A stretch of DNA of 64,000 nucleotides from Symbiodinium natans (Eukaryota; Sar; Dinophyceae; Suessiales; Symbiodiniaceae): the NCBI GenBank assembly GCA_905221605.1, contig CAJNDS010001380.1, positions 720,001 to 784,000 on the forward strand, given 5' to 3'. Under the pieces are notes generated by a model. It had not been told where the DNA came from, did no database searches, and saw nothing but the letters and a program-made list of their open reading frames with translations. Position numbers and translations under genes: made by a program. Below, in pieces: positions 22,816 to 32,688 of the stretch; position 1 is the stretch's first letter, and each line of letters starts with the position of its first letter.

Positions 22816-22969
22816 CCATCAGTCCGCGGGTGGTCCACCCGCGGTTTGCCCGGAGGTCACACAACGGTTGGCCTCCTTCGCAAAACGGCGCTTGTGGTCC
22901 CGTGCCCTCCTCCTGCTACAGGCCTGTGGCTAGGGCTTCTGCTATTTGCTGAATCTGAAGAACCCCTGT

Positions 22970-23032
22970 TTAGGGTTTAGGGTTTAGGGTTCAGGGTTCA
23001 GGGTTCAGGGTTTAGGGTTTAGGGTTTAGGGC
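22970..23032 (+). repeat. TTTAGGG/TTCAGGG array
   Basis: Nine telomere-type units with a TTCAGGG block in the middle. Confidence 0.9.
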
Positions 23033-23603
23033 TTGCTTAGACACGGGCGATACGGCTCGGGCACCTTTATGAGTTCCGTGGCCGGTTCAAGACACATCGT
23101 TCTTTGCTTCAGTCAGTGGTATGGTGTTTGTGGCTTCGTAGTAGAGTTTGTGTCGACACAATCTGGGACAGAGGCAGTTTGAAGCTGCGTGCGAGCGACA
23201 TGCATACGATCCCATGAGCAGACGCCGCGGTGTGTGAGATCGAAGCTTGCAATCCCTCATATCTTCCAGGTACGAGGTTGGCCCATAGAGGCTGTATGTA
23301 GGTAAAGAAAGTAATTGCATAGGTTTTATACAAAACCACAAGCCCTAAACCCGAAACCCTCCACCCTAAACACCCTAAAAACCTAAAGCCTTTATGGCCG
23401 CCGATCCCTGAATGTGCGTTCTATCAAGAGAACCCTAAATTCCCTGGAGCCTTTCTTCTCTGCAGTCTATTATTTGCTTGAGAACGCCAAACAAAGAAAC
23501 ACAATAAAGTAACAATCTCTACGTTGCCCTTACCAGTTACAAGGAAGTGTTTTTGGTCCTGGGGGGTTCTTAAGCTGAACACTTGCAGACGGCCCGAACG
23601 TGC

Positions 23604-23820
23604 ACTGAGCAGGGAGTTTGCTTTCAGCCCATGGTTGTGGAATGTACTGGGGCATGGGATAAGGCTGCGGCCAAGGTCCTGTGGGAGATTGCGCGTGCGG
23701 TTGCTGCCCGCGAGGGAGCTGATGGTCAGGCACTCCATGGCGAGCTCCTGCACGACCTTGGCGTCACGGCCAGACGCTTCCGTGCCCGAGCGGTTCTCCG
23801 CCGTAGGGCCGAGCTGGGCC
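23604..23820 (+). pseudogene. Fragment of a non-LTR retrotransposon ORF2 C-terminus
   Basis: In the frame that contains the GTG at 23628, residues read as a hydrophobic PMVVECTGAWD, then a helix with AAKVLWEIARAVAAREG, and an Arg-rich FRARAVLRRRAELG ending near 23817. This succession (Phe/Pro-Val-Val-Glu-Thr-Gly-Ala-Trp, then two helices, then an RARA-type basic end) is how I know the segment just after the reverse-transcriptase domain in dinoflagellate and other eukaryotic LINE-type elements. The polymerase part is absent upstream, so this is a 5'-truncated relic, consistent with target-primed retrotransposition. The identification rests on family memory and not on an alignment. Confidence 0.45.
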
Positions 23821-23889
23821 CCTACACTGATGCCACCCACGACAGCCACAGCCAGCCTGCTGGACCCGGCCTGATCCTGTCCCCTCCTT

Positions 23890-24080
23890 CTTCGGCCTTT
23901 GCTTGGGTCTGTCAAGCGCCGCTCGGCCTCGGCCTTCGCTTGGGTCAGTCAAGCTGCCATGTCTTCACTGCCTCCGTTTGGGTGCGTCAAGCTTTCATGC
24001 ATTCTGCCTTTCACGGCCTCCGCTTGGGTCAGTCAAGCCGCCCTGCCTTCACCGCCTCCGCTTGGGTGTGTCAAGCTTTG
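23890..24080 (+). repeat. Five copies of GCTTGGGTnnGTCAAGC
   Basis: The 17-mer (a 5-bp inverted repeat GCTTG/CAAGC around a 7-base loop) occurs at about 23904, 23939, 23976, 24025 and 24060 with GCCTCCG- or TTCACGGCC-like linkers. It directly follows the retroelement relic and could be its structured 3' tail. Confidence 0.7.
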
Positions 24081-24214
24081 CCACCGGCCTTCTGCTTCGT
24101 TTGCTTAGCTCACACGCAGTTTGAGCATCGAGAGGGTCTGTGAGAGTGCGCCGCCCCTCATAAGCAAAATAGTAGCAGTGCGGCTGGTTTGCTAGGCAGG
24201 CGACCCCGAGACTC

Positions 24215-24485
24215 AGTTTAGGGTTTAGGGTTTAGGGTTTAGGGTTTAGGGTTTAGGGTTTAGGGTTTAGGGTTTAGGGTTTACGGTTTAGGGTTTAGGG
24301 TTAAACTCCTAAGACGCTGACAACCCAACACTCACAGACTCGCAAAGGCCCCTAGAAGGTCGAAGCCAAAAAAAAAGCTCTGAACCCCTAGTACCCCAAG
24401 AGTCCCTAAAATCCCTGTTTGAAGGGTATCAAGCCAGAAGCCCCTAGAACCCTTAGCACTAACCCTAAACCCTAAACCCTAAACC

Positions 24486-24531
<46 letters not shown>

Positions 24532-24765
24532 ACCCTAAACCCTAAACCCTAAACCTAAACCACCTTTTGCAACCCTAAACAACCCTCAAGCTTCCAGGAA
24601 GCCTGCGCCACGCAGCTGCAGCAGAATCTGGTGCACTGCAATGCCGCCCCTTCCTTGGAACAGCAGCATCGAACAGTAGGGTTTAGGGGTTTAGGGTTTA
24701 GGGTTTAGGGTTTAGGGTTTAGGGTTTAGGGTTTAGGGGTTTAGGGGTTTAGGGTTTAGGGTTAA
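24215..24765. repeat. TTTAGGG, CCCTCAA/CCCTAAA and TTTAGGG arrays
   Basis: 24215-24303 (TTTAGGG), 24460-24560 (CCCTAAA with a CCCTCAA block) and 24679-24765 (TTTAGGG). Orientation alternates around two short unique segments. Confidence 0.9.
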
Positions 24766-25498
24766 TTCAAAAGGGTTGGGGATTTTTACTTTAAGGTTTG
24801 CGGTTTTTGTGTATTTTCCTTGCATGGGTTTAGGGCCGTTTTTGAATTCACACCTGTTGGGTTGAAGTAGTTACTTTTCAGAAGCTCCACGGGACCATCC
24901 TTGTGCTTGGGGTATGAAAAGGTGTAAAAATGCTCTCGGAGACACCCGCAGGTTACACCCCCTACACCCTTCAAAGCGTGGGTAGTTCCTCAAAATTACG
25001 AACCCCCCCACGCGCGCGCACGACAGCAAGCAGACAACCAACACGGCCGCTGAAAAATGCGCCCCCGCCACCACAGCAAACCCCCTCCTCTCACCATGAC
25101 AGCAAAACACCCTCCCCCCCCCCCCCTACCCCCAAGGTGTCCCACCAAACGCACTATTTCAGGTCGAACATCTAGGAGAAGTTGCTACTCTGGGATGTTT
25201 GATAGCTACCCTTCTTGGATTTGGTTCATCTAGCAAGCCCCCACCCCCACACCATGACAGCAATGCATCCCCGTCGCAAAGCCAAACAAACGCACCCTGG
25301 CCTCGACAACAACAAAAAAGGGCCGCGAGCGTTTAAACCACACACACACACAACACCCTTAAACTCTCAACCCTAAACCCCAAAACCCTACACCCTAAAC
25401 CCTAAACCCCAAAACCCTGAACCCTAAACAGAGTGCAGGACGTCAAGCTTTCGCCCCCAAATACAAGGGGCAGGGCCTGTGGCTCGGCCTTTGGCCCC
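24766..25498. other. Unique C/A-rich segment, no gene seen
   Basis: ACACAGCAA- and CCCCC-rich DNA (24990-25135) with short frames on both strands, and a degenerate CCCTAAA patch at 25358-25430. Confidence 0.5.
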
Positions 25499-25592
25499 CC
25501 TAAACCCTAAACCCTAAACCCTAAACCCTAAACCCTAAACCCTAAACCCTAAACCCTAAACCCTAAACCCTAAACCCTAAACCCTAAACCCT
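25499..25592 (-). repeat. CCCTAAA array
   Basis: Thirteen near-perfect telomere-type units. Confidence 0.93.
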
Positions 25593-26149
25593 CAGAAGCA
25601 CCAAAAAGCACGCATGAAGGGGGTTAACGCTTGTGCCCGTGTTGCATGGCCCTGTTCTCTGGCCAGGTAGGCAGGTGCCTTATAACATACACGCAACCTT
25701 CAATCTAGTTCAGGGTTTAGGGCCAGGTATGGTTACAGCAAGTTTCTAACCTCATGAACTTGGGGACTGGGCATGAACCTAGGCACTGGGTAGGTAACCT
25801 TGAACGAACTTTTTTTGGATATACATATATATGTATAGCCCCTACCAGAATGTGAAAGGTGAACCCCTTTTAAGGGGGTAGTCGGCCCCCCGAAATGAAG
25901 CGCCAGGCCCTCGGCGCGTGCGCGAGGGCCTCGCAGTGGCGAGGTGCGATATTGCTGCTCAGCCTGCCCGGGCTGCAGAAGGCCCCGGCTGTGCCGCTCT
26001 TTCTGGGCCCTTGTGGGCTGTTTTTTTTTTGTTGTTTTTTTTTGCATTTTGTCATCTTAAGGTCCAAAGAAGGAATGAACATGAGAATTGTTTCTCGTAG
26101 AACCCCAGCAATGAAGCAGATTTTGGGGCCCAAATGAACCCCAAAAATG
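25593..26149. other. Unique segment, no convincing gene
   Basis: A frame on the + strand (25895-26137) and one on the minus strand overlap fully. Both include a T/A-run region (26021-26050). Neither shows a domain. Confidence 0.45.
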
Positions 26150-26290
26150 GGGGATGTCCCCCCTTATACTATCATTCCTTCATAGGGATGATAATAGGGG
26201 GTTACTATACGCCCTGGCAAAATGGTGGCGGGTTTTCACTACTTCACTTCTTTGAAGTTTGTGCTTAGCATGAGGGGGATCATCCCAAGT
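26150..26290. mobile_element. MITE family A, copy 5 (diverged)
   Basis: Left end GGGGGATGTCCCCCCTTATA; right end GCATGAGGGGGATCATCCCA. The centre differs from the other copies and holds a TTCAC/GTGAA-type region. 141 bp. Confidence 0.75.
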
Positions 26291-26440
26291 CACATACCCT
26301 ACACTACCCATAATCCCTATCAGAGGAAAAGAACCAATAAGCCCTTTTTAAGGTTCGTTTGGTCCCCCCGAGGATTGCTTCTCAAATCCCGCGACAAGGC
26401 AGAGAGGGGCCGACGATGAGAAGGAAGATGATTTTATACG

Positions 26441-26580
26441 TTGGGATGCTCCCCCTTCTACTAGCAGTCCTTACTAGGGATTCTAGCAACCTATTATAAT
26501 GACTCATTAAATAATAGTAAATTGGAACAATTGCCTGATTCCCTATTAAGGACTGTTAGTAGAAGGGGGAACATCCCAAG
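26441..26580. mobile_element. MITE family A, copy 6, with probable 7-bp duplication
   Basis: Left end TTGGGATGCTCCCCCTTCTA; right end GAAGGGGGAACATCCCAAG, with internal AGCAGTCC and GGACTGTTAGTAG. TTATACG precedes and TTATATG follows the element, differing at one base. An A/T-rich insertion (26495-26530) enlarges its loop. Confidence 0.85.
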
Positions 26581-26921
26581 TTATATGACTCTATGATGGG
26601 GGGGGAGCCTGCGGCAAGACCATGCTTTGGCCTCAGTAGTTCTGGCCCGCAGCGTGTCACTCATAGTGGGGTATGTGTGTGTGGTGGAATTTTTCCACCC
26701 CAAAAGGGCCCCCCCAAAAAGGGAGCCCAAGAAGGGAGAAACCTTGTTTCGGAAATCTCCAGACACACTCATAGCGTTTATTGTATGGGGCGTGCAGATC
26801 GTAGGCTGGGCTAGTTGCAGACAGGTATGGTGCCTAAAGGGGTGCTAGTTGGAGTATCATCCCTATTACTAAGGATGGAGTATCCCAGCGCACTAGGTTC
26901 GGGGCAGAGGCGCACAGAAAG

Positions 26922-27205
26922 ACCCTAAACCCTAAACCCTAAACCCTAAACCCTAAACCCTAAACCCTAAACCCTTAGACCCCAAAACCCTGAGTGCAAA
27001 GCTTGCGATGGCAGGATATCATCACGCGGAACACTGCGACCACGTCCTGTGAGAAAGCCAGTGAGCCGCTCCGCTCGTTTAGGGCTTTAGGGCTTAGGGT
27101 TTCTGGGGTTTCGGGTTTAGGGTTTGGGGTTTAGGGTTTGGGGTTTGGGGTTTAGGGTTTAGGGTTTGGGTTTTAAGGGTTTAGGGTTTGGGGTTTAGGG
27201 CTCTG
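26922..27205. repeat. CCCTAAA array then degenerate TTTAGGG/TTTGGGG block
   Basis: 26922-26975 CCCTAAA and 27078-27205 mixed TTTAGGG and TTTGGGG units. Confidence 0.88.
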
Positions 27206-27304
27206 CTTTAAGGTTCCTGGCATGGACGGACCAGTTAGTGTTGGCCCAAAAAGCGTCCCAAGGCATCCTCAAGCCCAAGAGTCCTTAGAGTTTCGGGTTT
27301 GGGC

Positions 27305-27625
27305 TTTACCCTAGGGTAAACCCTAACCCCTAACCCCTAACCCCTAACCCCTAACCCCTAACCCCTAACCCCTAAACCCTAAACCCTAAACCCTAAACCC
27401 TAAACCCTAAACCCTAAACCCTAAACCCTAAACCCTAAACCCTAAACCCTAAACCCTAAACCCTAAACCCTAAACCCTCAAACCTAAACCCTAAACCCTA
27501 AACCCTAAACCCTAAACCCTAAACCCTAAACCCTAAACCCTAAACCCTAAACCCTAAACCCTAAACCCTAAACCCTAAACCCTAAACCCTAAACCCTAAA
27601 CCCTAAACCCTAAACCCTAAACCCC
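27305..27625 (-). repeat. Palindromic start and long CCCTAAC/CCCTAAA array
   Basis: TTTACCCTAGGGTAAA (27305-27320) is a 16-bp perfect palindrome. It is followed by seven CCCTAAC-type octamers (CCCCTAAC) and then about 35 CCCTAAA units to 27625. Confidence 0.92.
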
Positions 27626-28260
27626 ACTCCCCCCTCCCTGCCCCGAACCCGCAGGTGGCAGAAGTGCCAGGCACTCTTGCAGGGGGCCGAGGCGGGAGCT
27701 CTGCACCGCGACGCAGCGAGCCGCTCGACATAGGGGTTTCGGGTTTAGGGTTTAGGGTTTAGGGGCTTTCGGTTTAGGGTTTTGGGGGGTTCAGGGTTTA
27801 ATTAGAGGGTTTAGAGGGTTTAGAGGGTTTGTAGCGTTTAGGGTTTTTAAGGTTTAGGGTTTACAGGGTTTAGGGTTTAGGGTTACCAGGTTTTGTTCCT
27901 GAAGTCAAGGGTGGTGTCTTCTGCAAATTTTTGGAAGGGTTAAGGGTGGAGAGAACAGGAGTTCCACGAGGTTGTGCATGGTCTAGATGGTCTGTGGTTC
28001 ATGGGTTTAGGGTTTAGGGTTAGGCAGCAGAGTTCAGGCTTTTCACTCTGACCCCCTTGGTCCGTTGATTCACGGTGGGCTTTAGAGTTTAGGGTTCAAG
28101 GTTTGAGGTAATGGTAGGTTTATGGTTTCCCCTCTCCCCCCTGTGGTTCGTGCTGGGTTTACGGTTCAGGATTAAGGCGGTTAAGGTTTCGGGTTTACCC
28201 TTCTCCCCCGTGTGGTTCATTGGGTTTAGGTTTTAGGGCTTAGGGTTCAGGGTTTGGGGG
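27626..28260 (+). other. Degenerate TTTAGGG-rich segment
   Basis: Scattered TTTAGGG, TTTAGAGGG and TTTACGG units between unique pieces. A variant of the GGTGGCAGAA motif lies at 27651-27665. Three stretches contain a CCCCCTGTGGTTC-like phrase (near 28139, 28205 and 28284), a loose repeat of about 70 bp. No gene. Confidence 0.6.
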
Positions 28261-28329
28261 TTTAGGTTGAGGGTTTCTCTCTACCCCCCTGTGGTCAGTG
28301 GTGTTTTGTGGTTAATGGGCAGGGTTTGG

Positions 28330-28515
28330 GGGGGATACCTTGGGGGGGGGGGGGGGGAGGAGATACCATTGGGGGGGGGGGGGGGTCGATTACGCGGAAC
28401 ACGGAGGGCTCATACTAAGGGACCTAAACCCCTGAACCGGAAACCCTAAACCCTAAAGCCCTATAACCCTAAACCCCAAACCCTAAACCCTAAACCCTAA
28501 ACCCTAAACCCTTAG
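28330..28515. repeat. G runs and CCCTAAA patch
   Basis: Two long G runs (28339-28357 and 28372-28385) separated by GGAGATACCATT, then degenerate CCCTAAA to 28513. Confidence 0.85.
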
Positions 28516-28635
28516 ATTCAAGCGTGGCCATGCGCCCTCGAAGACGAGGCTTCGGAGTCGGTGTAGGGACCAGCCCTGCAACAAGATGCTGCCCTGAAGC
28601 CTCTAAACCCTTGTGGGGGTTTACGAAATTTCGGG

Positions 28636-28708
28636 TTTAGCGTTGAGCGTTTAGGGTTTAGGGTTTAGGGTTTACGGTTTAGGGTTTAGGGTTTAGGGTT
28701 TAGGGGGT
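28636..28708 (+). repeat. TTTAGGG array
   Basis: About ten units including TTTACGG and GTTGAGCG variants. Confidence 0.88.
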
Positions 28709-29048
28709 CCCGCTTATAAGGGAAGTTGGGGTCTATTTTGTGGATCCCTCATTTTCGGCAACCCCTCATGAACCCTGAAAGCATGGAAAGCCCCGAGCAG
28801 AAAGTGCAGCCAAGGCTTCAACTCTGTGCGGAGCCCAGCCCACTCAGGTCTCAGGTGTGTTGGGGCTCCGAGATTGGTGGCCCCAAGCCCTACGAAGCCC
28901 GGGGGTTTAGGGTTTGGGCTGTAGGGTTTAGGGCTCAATTCCTACACCAGGCCACTTTTGCACTGCTAGAGCCAAGTGGAAGAGCTGTGCATCAAGACCA
29001 GCCACCAACCGTGCACGTGCGCATCGTGTACACACTTTCTAAGACTAG
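28709..29048. other. Unique segment, no gene seen
   Basis: A frame at 28726-29109 has no ATG at the start and includes telomere-like units. No domain is recognisable. Confidence 0.45.
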
Positions 29049-29153
29049 CTGGTTCTTAGTAGGGGATGAGGGATTGAGGTACCCTATACTACAATCTCTT
29101 AAAGGGTAGTATATTGTAGGGCCCTACTTCCCTCATTCCCTTCTAAGAACCAG
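29049..29153. mobile_element. Short inverted-repeat element D (105 bp)
   Basis: Left end CTGGTTCTTAGTAGGGGATG; the reverse complement of the right end is CTGGTTCTTAGAAGGGAATG. The 25-bp arms differ at about three positions. The centre contains TACCCTATACTACAAT and a partial complement. MITE-like, non-coding. Confidence 0.8.
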
Positions 29154-29264
29154 GCGGAAGACCCAAAACGCCGAATCCGTTGCCTCTCGATCACTCCGCA
29201 CATGCATCTAAAACACCACGGCTGTCTACGCGCCGTGCACCCCTGTAGTTCACAAATCCTTTAA

Positions 29265-29650
29265 TCGGGCTAAACCCTAAATCCTACAAATCCTAAACCC
29301 TAAACCCTCAGTCCGAAATCCTAAACCCTAAACCCTGAACCCTAAACCCTAAACCCTAAACCCCTAAACCCCTAAGCCCCTAAGCCCCTAAGCCCCTAAG
29401 CCCCTCAACCCTAACCCTTTACCCTAAACCCCAGAATCCTAAATCGCCCCCCGAGGCGGTGTCACCTGCTCCTTGGCGTCTGGGCGTTCTGCTGCTCGCC
29501 GAGCTGGCGCTCTGCCGCGTGCAAAGGCGGGGCTCGGCTTGTTGTGCATTTTTGGTTTAGGGTTTAGAGGGTTTAGTGTTTGCTTTGGGGTTTAAGTTTA
29601 GGGTTTAGGGTTTAGAGGGTTTAAGTTTAGGGTTTAGGGTTTAGGGTTAA
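29265..29650. repeat. CCCTAAA/CCCTAAG block and TTTAGGG block
   Basis: 29270-29430 includes five CCCCTAAG octamers. 29550-29650 has TTTAGGG and TTTAGAGGG units. Confidence 0.88.
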
Positions 29651-29752
29651 CCGAATCATAACTGTACTTATAACCCGATTATCACCATAATTAGGGCACT
29701 TAAGGGGCTTCTAAGTGGGTTAATTGGTTATTTAGTACCATGAACCTGCAAA
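29645..29752. mobile_element. MITE family B, copy with eroded left end
   Basis: Shares the interior of the complete copy at 31577 (ACTGTACTTATAACC, TTAGGGCACTTAAGGGGCTT) and its right end TTTAGTACCATGAACCT. The left terminal part is replaced by telomere-like repeats. Confidence 0.75.
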
Positions 29753-29884
29753 TAGGATGCTCGAAACTGTTCTTGGCAGCCATGGTTTGAGGGCGTAGGA
29801 TCTAGGACAAGAAGTTCTGATGCCTGCTTTTGACCTGGCCCATGAAGATTCCTCTGGCTCTAGAACCAAAACTAAACCCTAAGC

Positions 29885-30092
29885 CAGTCAGTAAGTACCC
29901 CCTAAACCCTGAACTAACCCTAAACCCTAAAGCCCTATAACCCTAAACCCCAAACCCTAAACCCTAAACCCTAAACCCTAAACCCTAAACCCTAAACCCC
30001 AAACCCTAAACCCTAAACCCTAAACCCTAAACCCTAAACCCTCAACCCTAAACCCTAAGCCAGTCAGTAAGTACCCGGAACCTCCAAGTACA
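29885..30092. repeat. Duplicated AAGCCAGTCAGTAAGTACC around a CCCTAAA array, with MITE B right end
   Basis: AGCCAGTCAGTAAGTACC occurs at 29882-29899 and again at 30057-30074. The second copy continues into GGAACCTCCAAGTA, the right end of MITE family B. The first is cut off by CCCTAAAC. The array between (29910-30055) thus interrupts a duplicated segment. Confidence 0.7.
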
Positions 30093-30177
30093 GGACGGCA
30101 GTTACCACCACGGTTCAGCTGGCGCCTTTGGCGGCGGAGGTGCGGCCGCCAGGATGCTTAGAGGGCGGCAAGACGGG

Positions 30178-31475
30178 TTTGGGGTTTAGGGTTTAGGGTT
30201 TGGGGTTTAGGGTTTAGGGTTTGGGGTGTAGGTTTAGGGTTCCGGGTCCGAAGTCCTGCCGGTACAGTGGCAGGTCTTGGAGGAAGTAGGAGTGGCACTG
30301 CCGAGGGTTTTTGTAAGTCTGCCGTGGCCATGTGGGACGTGGCGTAGGTTTAGGGTTTAGGGTTTAGGGTTCAGGGTCTAGGGTTTAGGGTTTAGGGTTT
30401 AGGGTTTGGGGTGTAGGGATCCATCGCCCATCGTGGGGAGCGGCACAGCCAGGGGCAAGGGTGCCTTCCTTTGGGAAATGTCCAACGCGCTGCAGCCAAG
30501 CGCCCATCTCTTGCGATCTGTGCCGTATAGGTGTTCGACCCTCATTCGCGCAGTTCCCTAAACCCTAAACCCTAAACCCTAAACCCTAAACCCTAAACCC
30601 TAAACCCTAAACCCTAAACCCTAAACCCTAAACCCTAAACCCTAAACCCTAACCCTAACCCTAAACCCTAAACCCTAAACCCTAAACCCTAAACCCTAAA
30701 CCCTAAACCCTAAACCCTAAACCCTAAACCCTAAACCCTAAACCCGAAACCCGAAACCCGAAACCCGAAACCCGAAAAACCCTAACCCCTAACCCCAAAC
30801 CCTAAACCCTAAACCCTAAACCCTAAAACCGAAACCCTCAACCCTCAACCCTAACCGAGCCAAGAGCAAGACATCGTACAGAGGTGGCTCGTAAGTCATC
30901 TATTTAACCCGCACGCCCCTGCACCAGTCACTGGCCAGCCTTCAAAGTACCTTGAAGCCCTGTTCACACCAACATCCCAGGGTTTAGGGTTTGCGGTTTA
31001 GGGTTTAGGTTTTAGGTTGACGTGGGAAAATGCAGGGTATCTTTCGGAGTGCAACAAGGGTCAATCTAGGGGCTATAGGGTTTAGGGTTTGGGGTTTGGG
31101 TTTAGGTTTAGGGTTTAGGGTTTGGGGTTTAGGGTTTAGGGTTTAGGGCTTGGGGGCCTCGCAGGCCATGTGGCAGCGAGCCACTACATGCCTGGACCAG
31201 GAGGGAGCGAGGCACCGAGCACTTGCTCCAGGGCTGGGGTTAGGGACTTCGAGGGGTCAGGGCTGAGGGTTTAGGGTTTGGGGTTTGGGGTTTAGGGTTT
31301 AGGGTTAAGGATTTGGGGGTTTAGGGGTTAGGTTTAGGGTTAAAGGCTTGTTGGGTCTGGCAGAGGTGCTGGATGCAAAAAAGGGCACTTTTCCGTCGAA
31401 AACACATGGTGCAACAATATGGGGTTCATAGCACGCAAAGGGTTTAGGGTTTAGGGTTTAGGGTTTAGGGTTCAG
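30178..31475. repeat. Mosaic of TTTAGGG/TTTGGGG and CCCTAAA arrays
   Basis: Blocks at 30178-30245, 30348-30415 (TTTAGGG/TTTGGGG), 30556-30850 (CCCTAAA with CCCGAAA), 30978-31015, 31075-31150, 31266-31345 and 31440-31475 (TTTAGGG). The unique pieces between are 60-130 bp long and show no gene. Confidence 0.88.
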
Positions 31476-31576
31476 CCCCCGACTTGGACAATGGAGCTCT
31501 GCTGCCAGCTTGGGATATAGAAGAAATCGTATACAATCTCATCGGCTGAGGTGTGTAAGCATGCCTGAACGCCTAC

Positions 31577-31714
31577 TTGGAGGTTCATGGTACATATTAA
31601 CCAACTATAACTGCACTTATAACTGTACTTATACCCATATTAGGGCAGTTAAGGGGCTTGCAAGTGGGTTATAAGTACAGTTATAATTGGTGAATAAGTA
31701 CCATGAACCTCCAA
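31577..31714. mobile_element. MITE family B, complete copy next to CCCH gene 1
   Basis: 138 bp with terminal inverted repeats TTGGAGGTTCATGGTAC and GTACCATGAACCTCCAA. A/T-rich interior with ACTTATAAC repeats. A TA lies near each border, as is typical of Tc1/mariner-derived MITEs. It ends 27 bp before the upstream ATG of CCCH gene 1. Confidence 0.88.
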
Positions 31715-31857
31715 TATCTCACTCGCAAGGTGATGTCGGGATGGTCACTCGACGTGGCATGCACTGGGCTTTCTTAATCATATTTGGTTCAAGCGTTCTA
31801 GTTTGCTCCGTAGCATCTTTGTGCCACCACAGGTGGCCGGTGCTGGTTGTATTTGCC

Positions 31858-32688
31858 ATGGCCATGGAGCTTGAGTATCGAAACACATTCATCGACGTGA
31901 AGGAGGAGTTCGAGGACATGGCGGGCAGCTCCAGCAAGGCCCGTGCGCAGAGCTCGCCGCCGGGGCGCGTGCGCCGCATCAGCTTCAGCCTGGAGGCTGC
32001 CAGCGAGGAGGACGCCATGCGCAGCTACGTGGGCACCCTCTCCCAGAAGACCGCGGACCTGACGAAGAAGCTCCAGGAGGACCAGACGCCCACAACAGCA
32101 TGCGGCTCCAGCCCTACCAGCCCAATGAGCTGGGATGACAGCCCTGGCAGCCAAGTGGGCGTGGAGCATGTACCCGTCTTGGCGGAGTTCTTCCCGCTGC
32201 TGCCCAGCCAGGGCAGCCTTGGGCACCCGGAGGTGTGTCGGCGCCCCTGCATCTACTTCATCGCCGGGCACTGCGAGAACGGCCGTGCATGCGCCTACTG
32301 CCACATGGAGCACACGGAGAAGACGCCCAAGCTCGACAAGAGGCAGCGCACGATCATCCAAGGCCTCACCCGGCCGCAGTTGCTTGAGCTGGTGATGCAC
32401 TTCTGCCGAAGCAAAGCCGAGCAGGCGGGATTCCTCGAAGAGGCCAGGGAGATTCTGGGGCTGCTGGCCCAGGAGTCCGCCGGTGCGCGGCCTTTGGCCC
32501 AGGTCGTGGCGGACCGCGACCTCCGCAACCTCCACAAGACGCTCGCGCGCATGAACTTCTCCAACTTGATCGGCCTGGTGACGCACCAGTCCCCCAACCG
32601 CGGGGGGAACGCCACGCCGAGCGCCGACCTCCTGGCCGCGTCCCTGGAGCAACTCCGCCGGCACTTCCTGCCGACAGTGAACGCGTGA
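31858..32688 (+). CDS. CCCH zinc-finger protein, array copy 1 (276 aa)
   Basis: Single-exon frame. Residues 1-25 are acidic, 77-98 Ser/Pro-rich, and a CCCH zinc finger follows at C131-x7-C139-x5-C145-x3-H149 (sequence CIYFIAGHCENGRACAYCH), then a KLDKRQR basic stretch (158-164) and two leucine-rich helical segments (170-204 and 218-270). CCCH fingers of this form usually bind RNA, and expanded families of short proteins with this finger plus KLDKRQR are familiar in dinoflagellates; the target here is unknown. The start is taken at GCCATGG because copies 2-4 share it. In this copy the same frame stays open upstream to an ATG at 31741, adding 39 residues with a hydrophobic run (FLIIFGSSVLVCSVASL). 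The stop codon overlaps GTGAGT. Relative to the other copies it has Gly at 249. Confidence 0.85.
   Translation: MAMELEYRNTFIDVKEEFEDMAGSSSKARAQSSPPGRVRRISFSLEAASEEDAMRSYVGTLSQKTADLTKKLQEDQTPTTACGSSPTSPMSWDDSPGSQVGVEHVPVLAEFFPLLPSQGSLGHPEVCRRPCIYFIAGHCENGRACAYCHMEHTEKTPKLDKRQRTIIQGLTRPQLLELVMHFCRSKAEQAGFLEEAREILGLLAQESAGARPLAQVVADRDLRNLHKTLARMNFSNLIGLVTHQSPNRGGNATPSADLLAASLEQLRRHFLPTVNA

Noticed and set aside
26851-26890. Possible further family A MITE (GGAGTATCATCC...GGATGGAGTATCC)
   Set aside because: Only a short imperfect repeat; the terminal sequence does not match family A.
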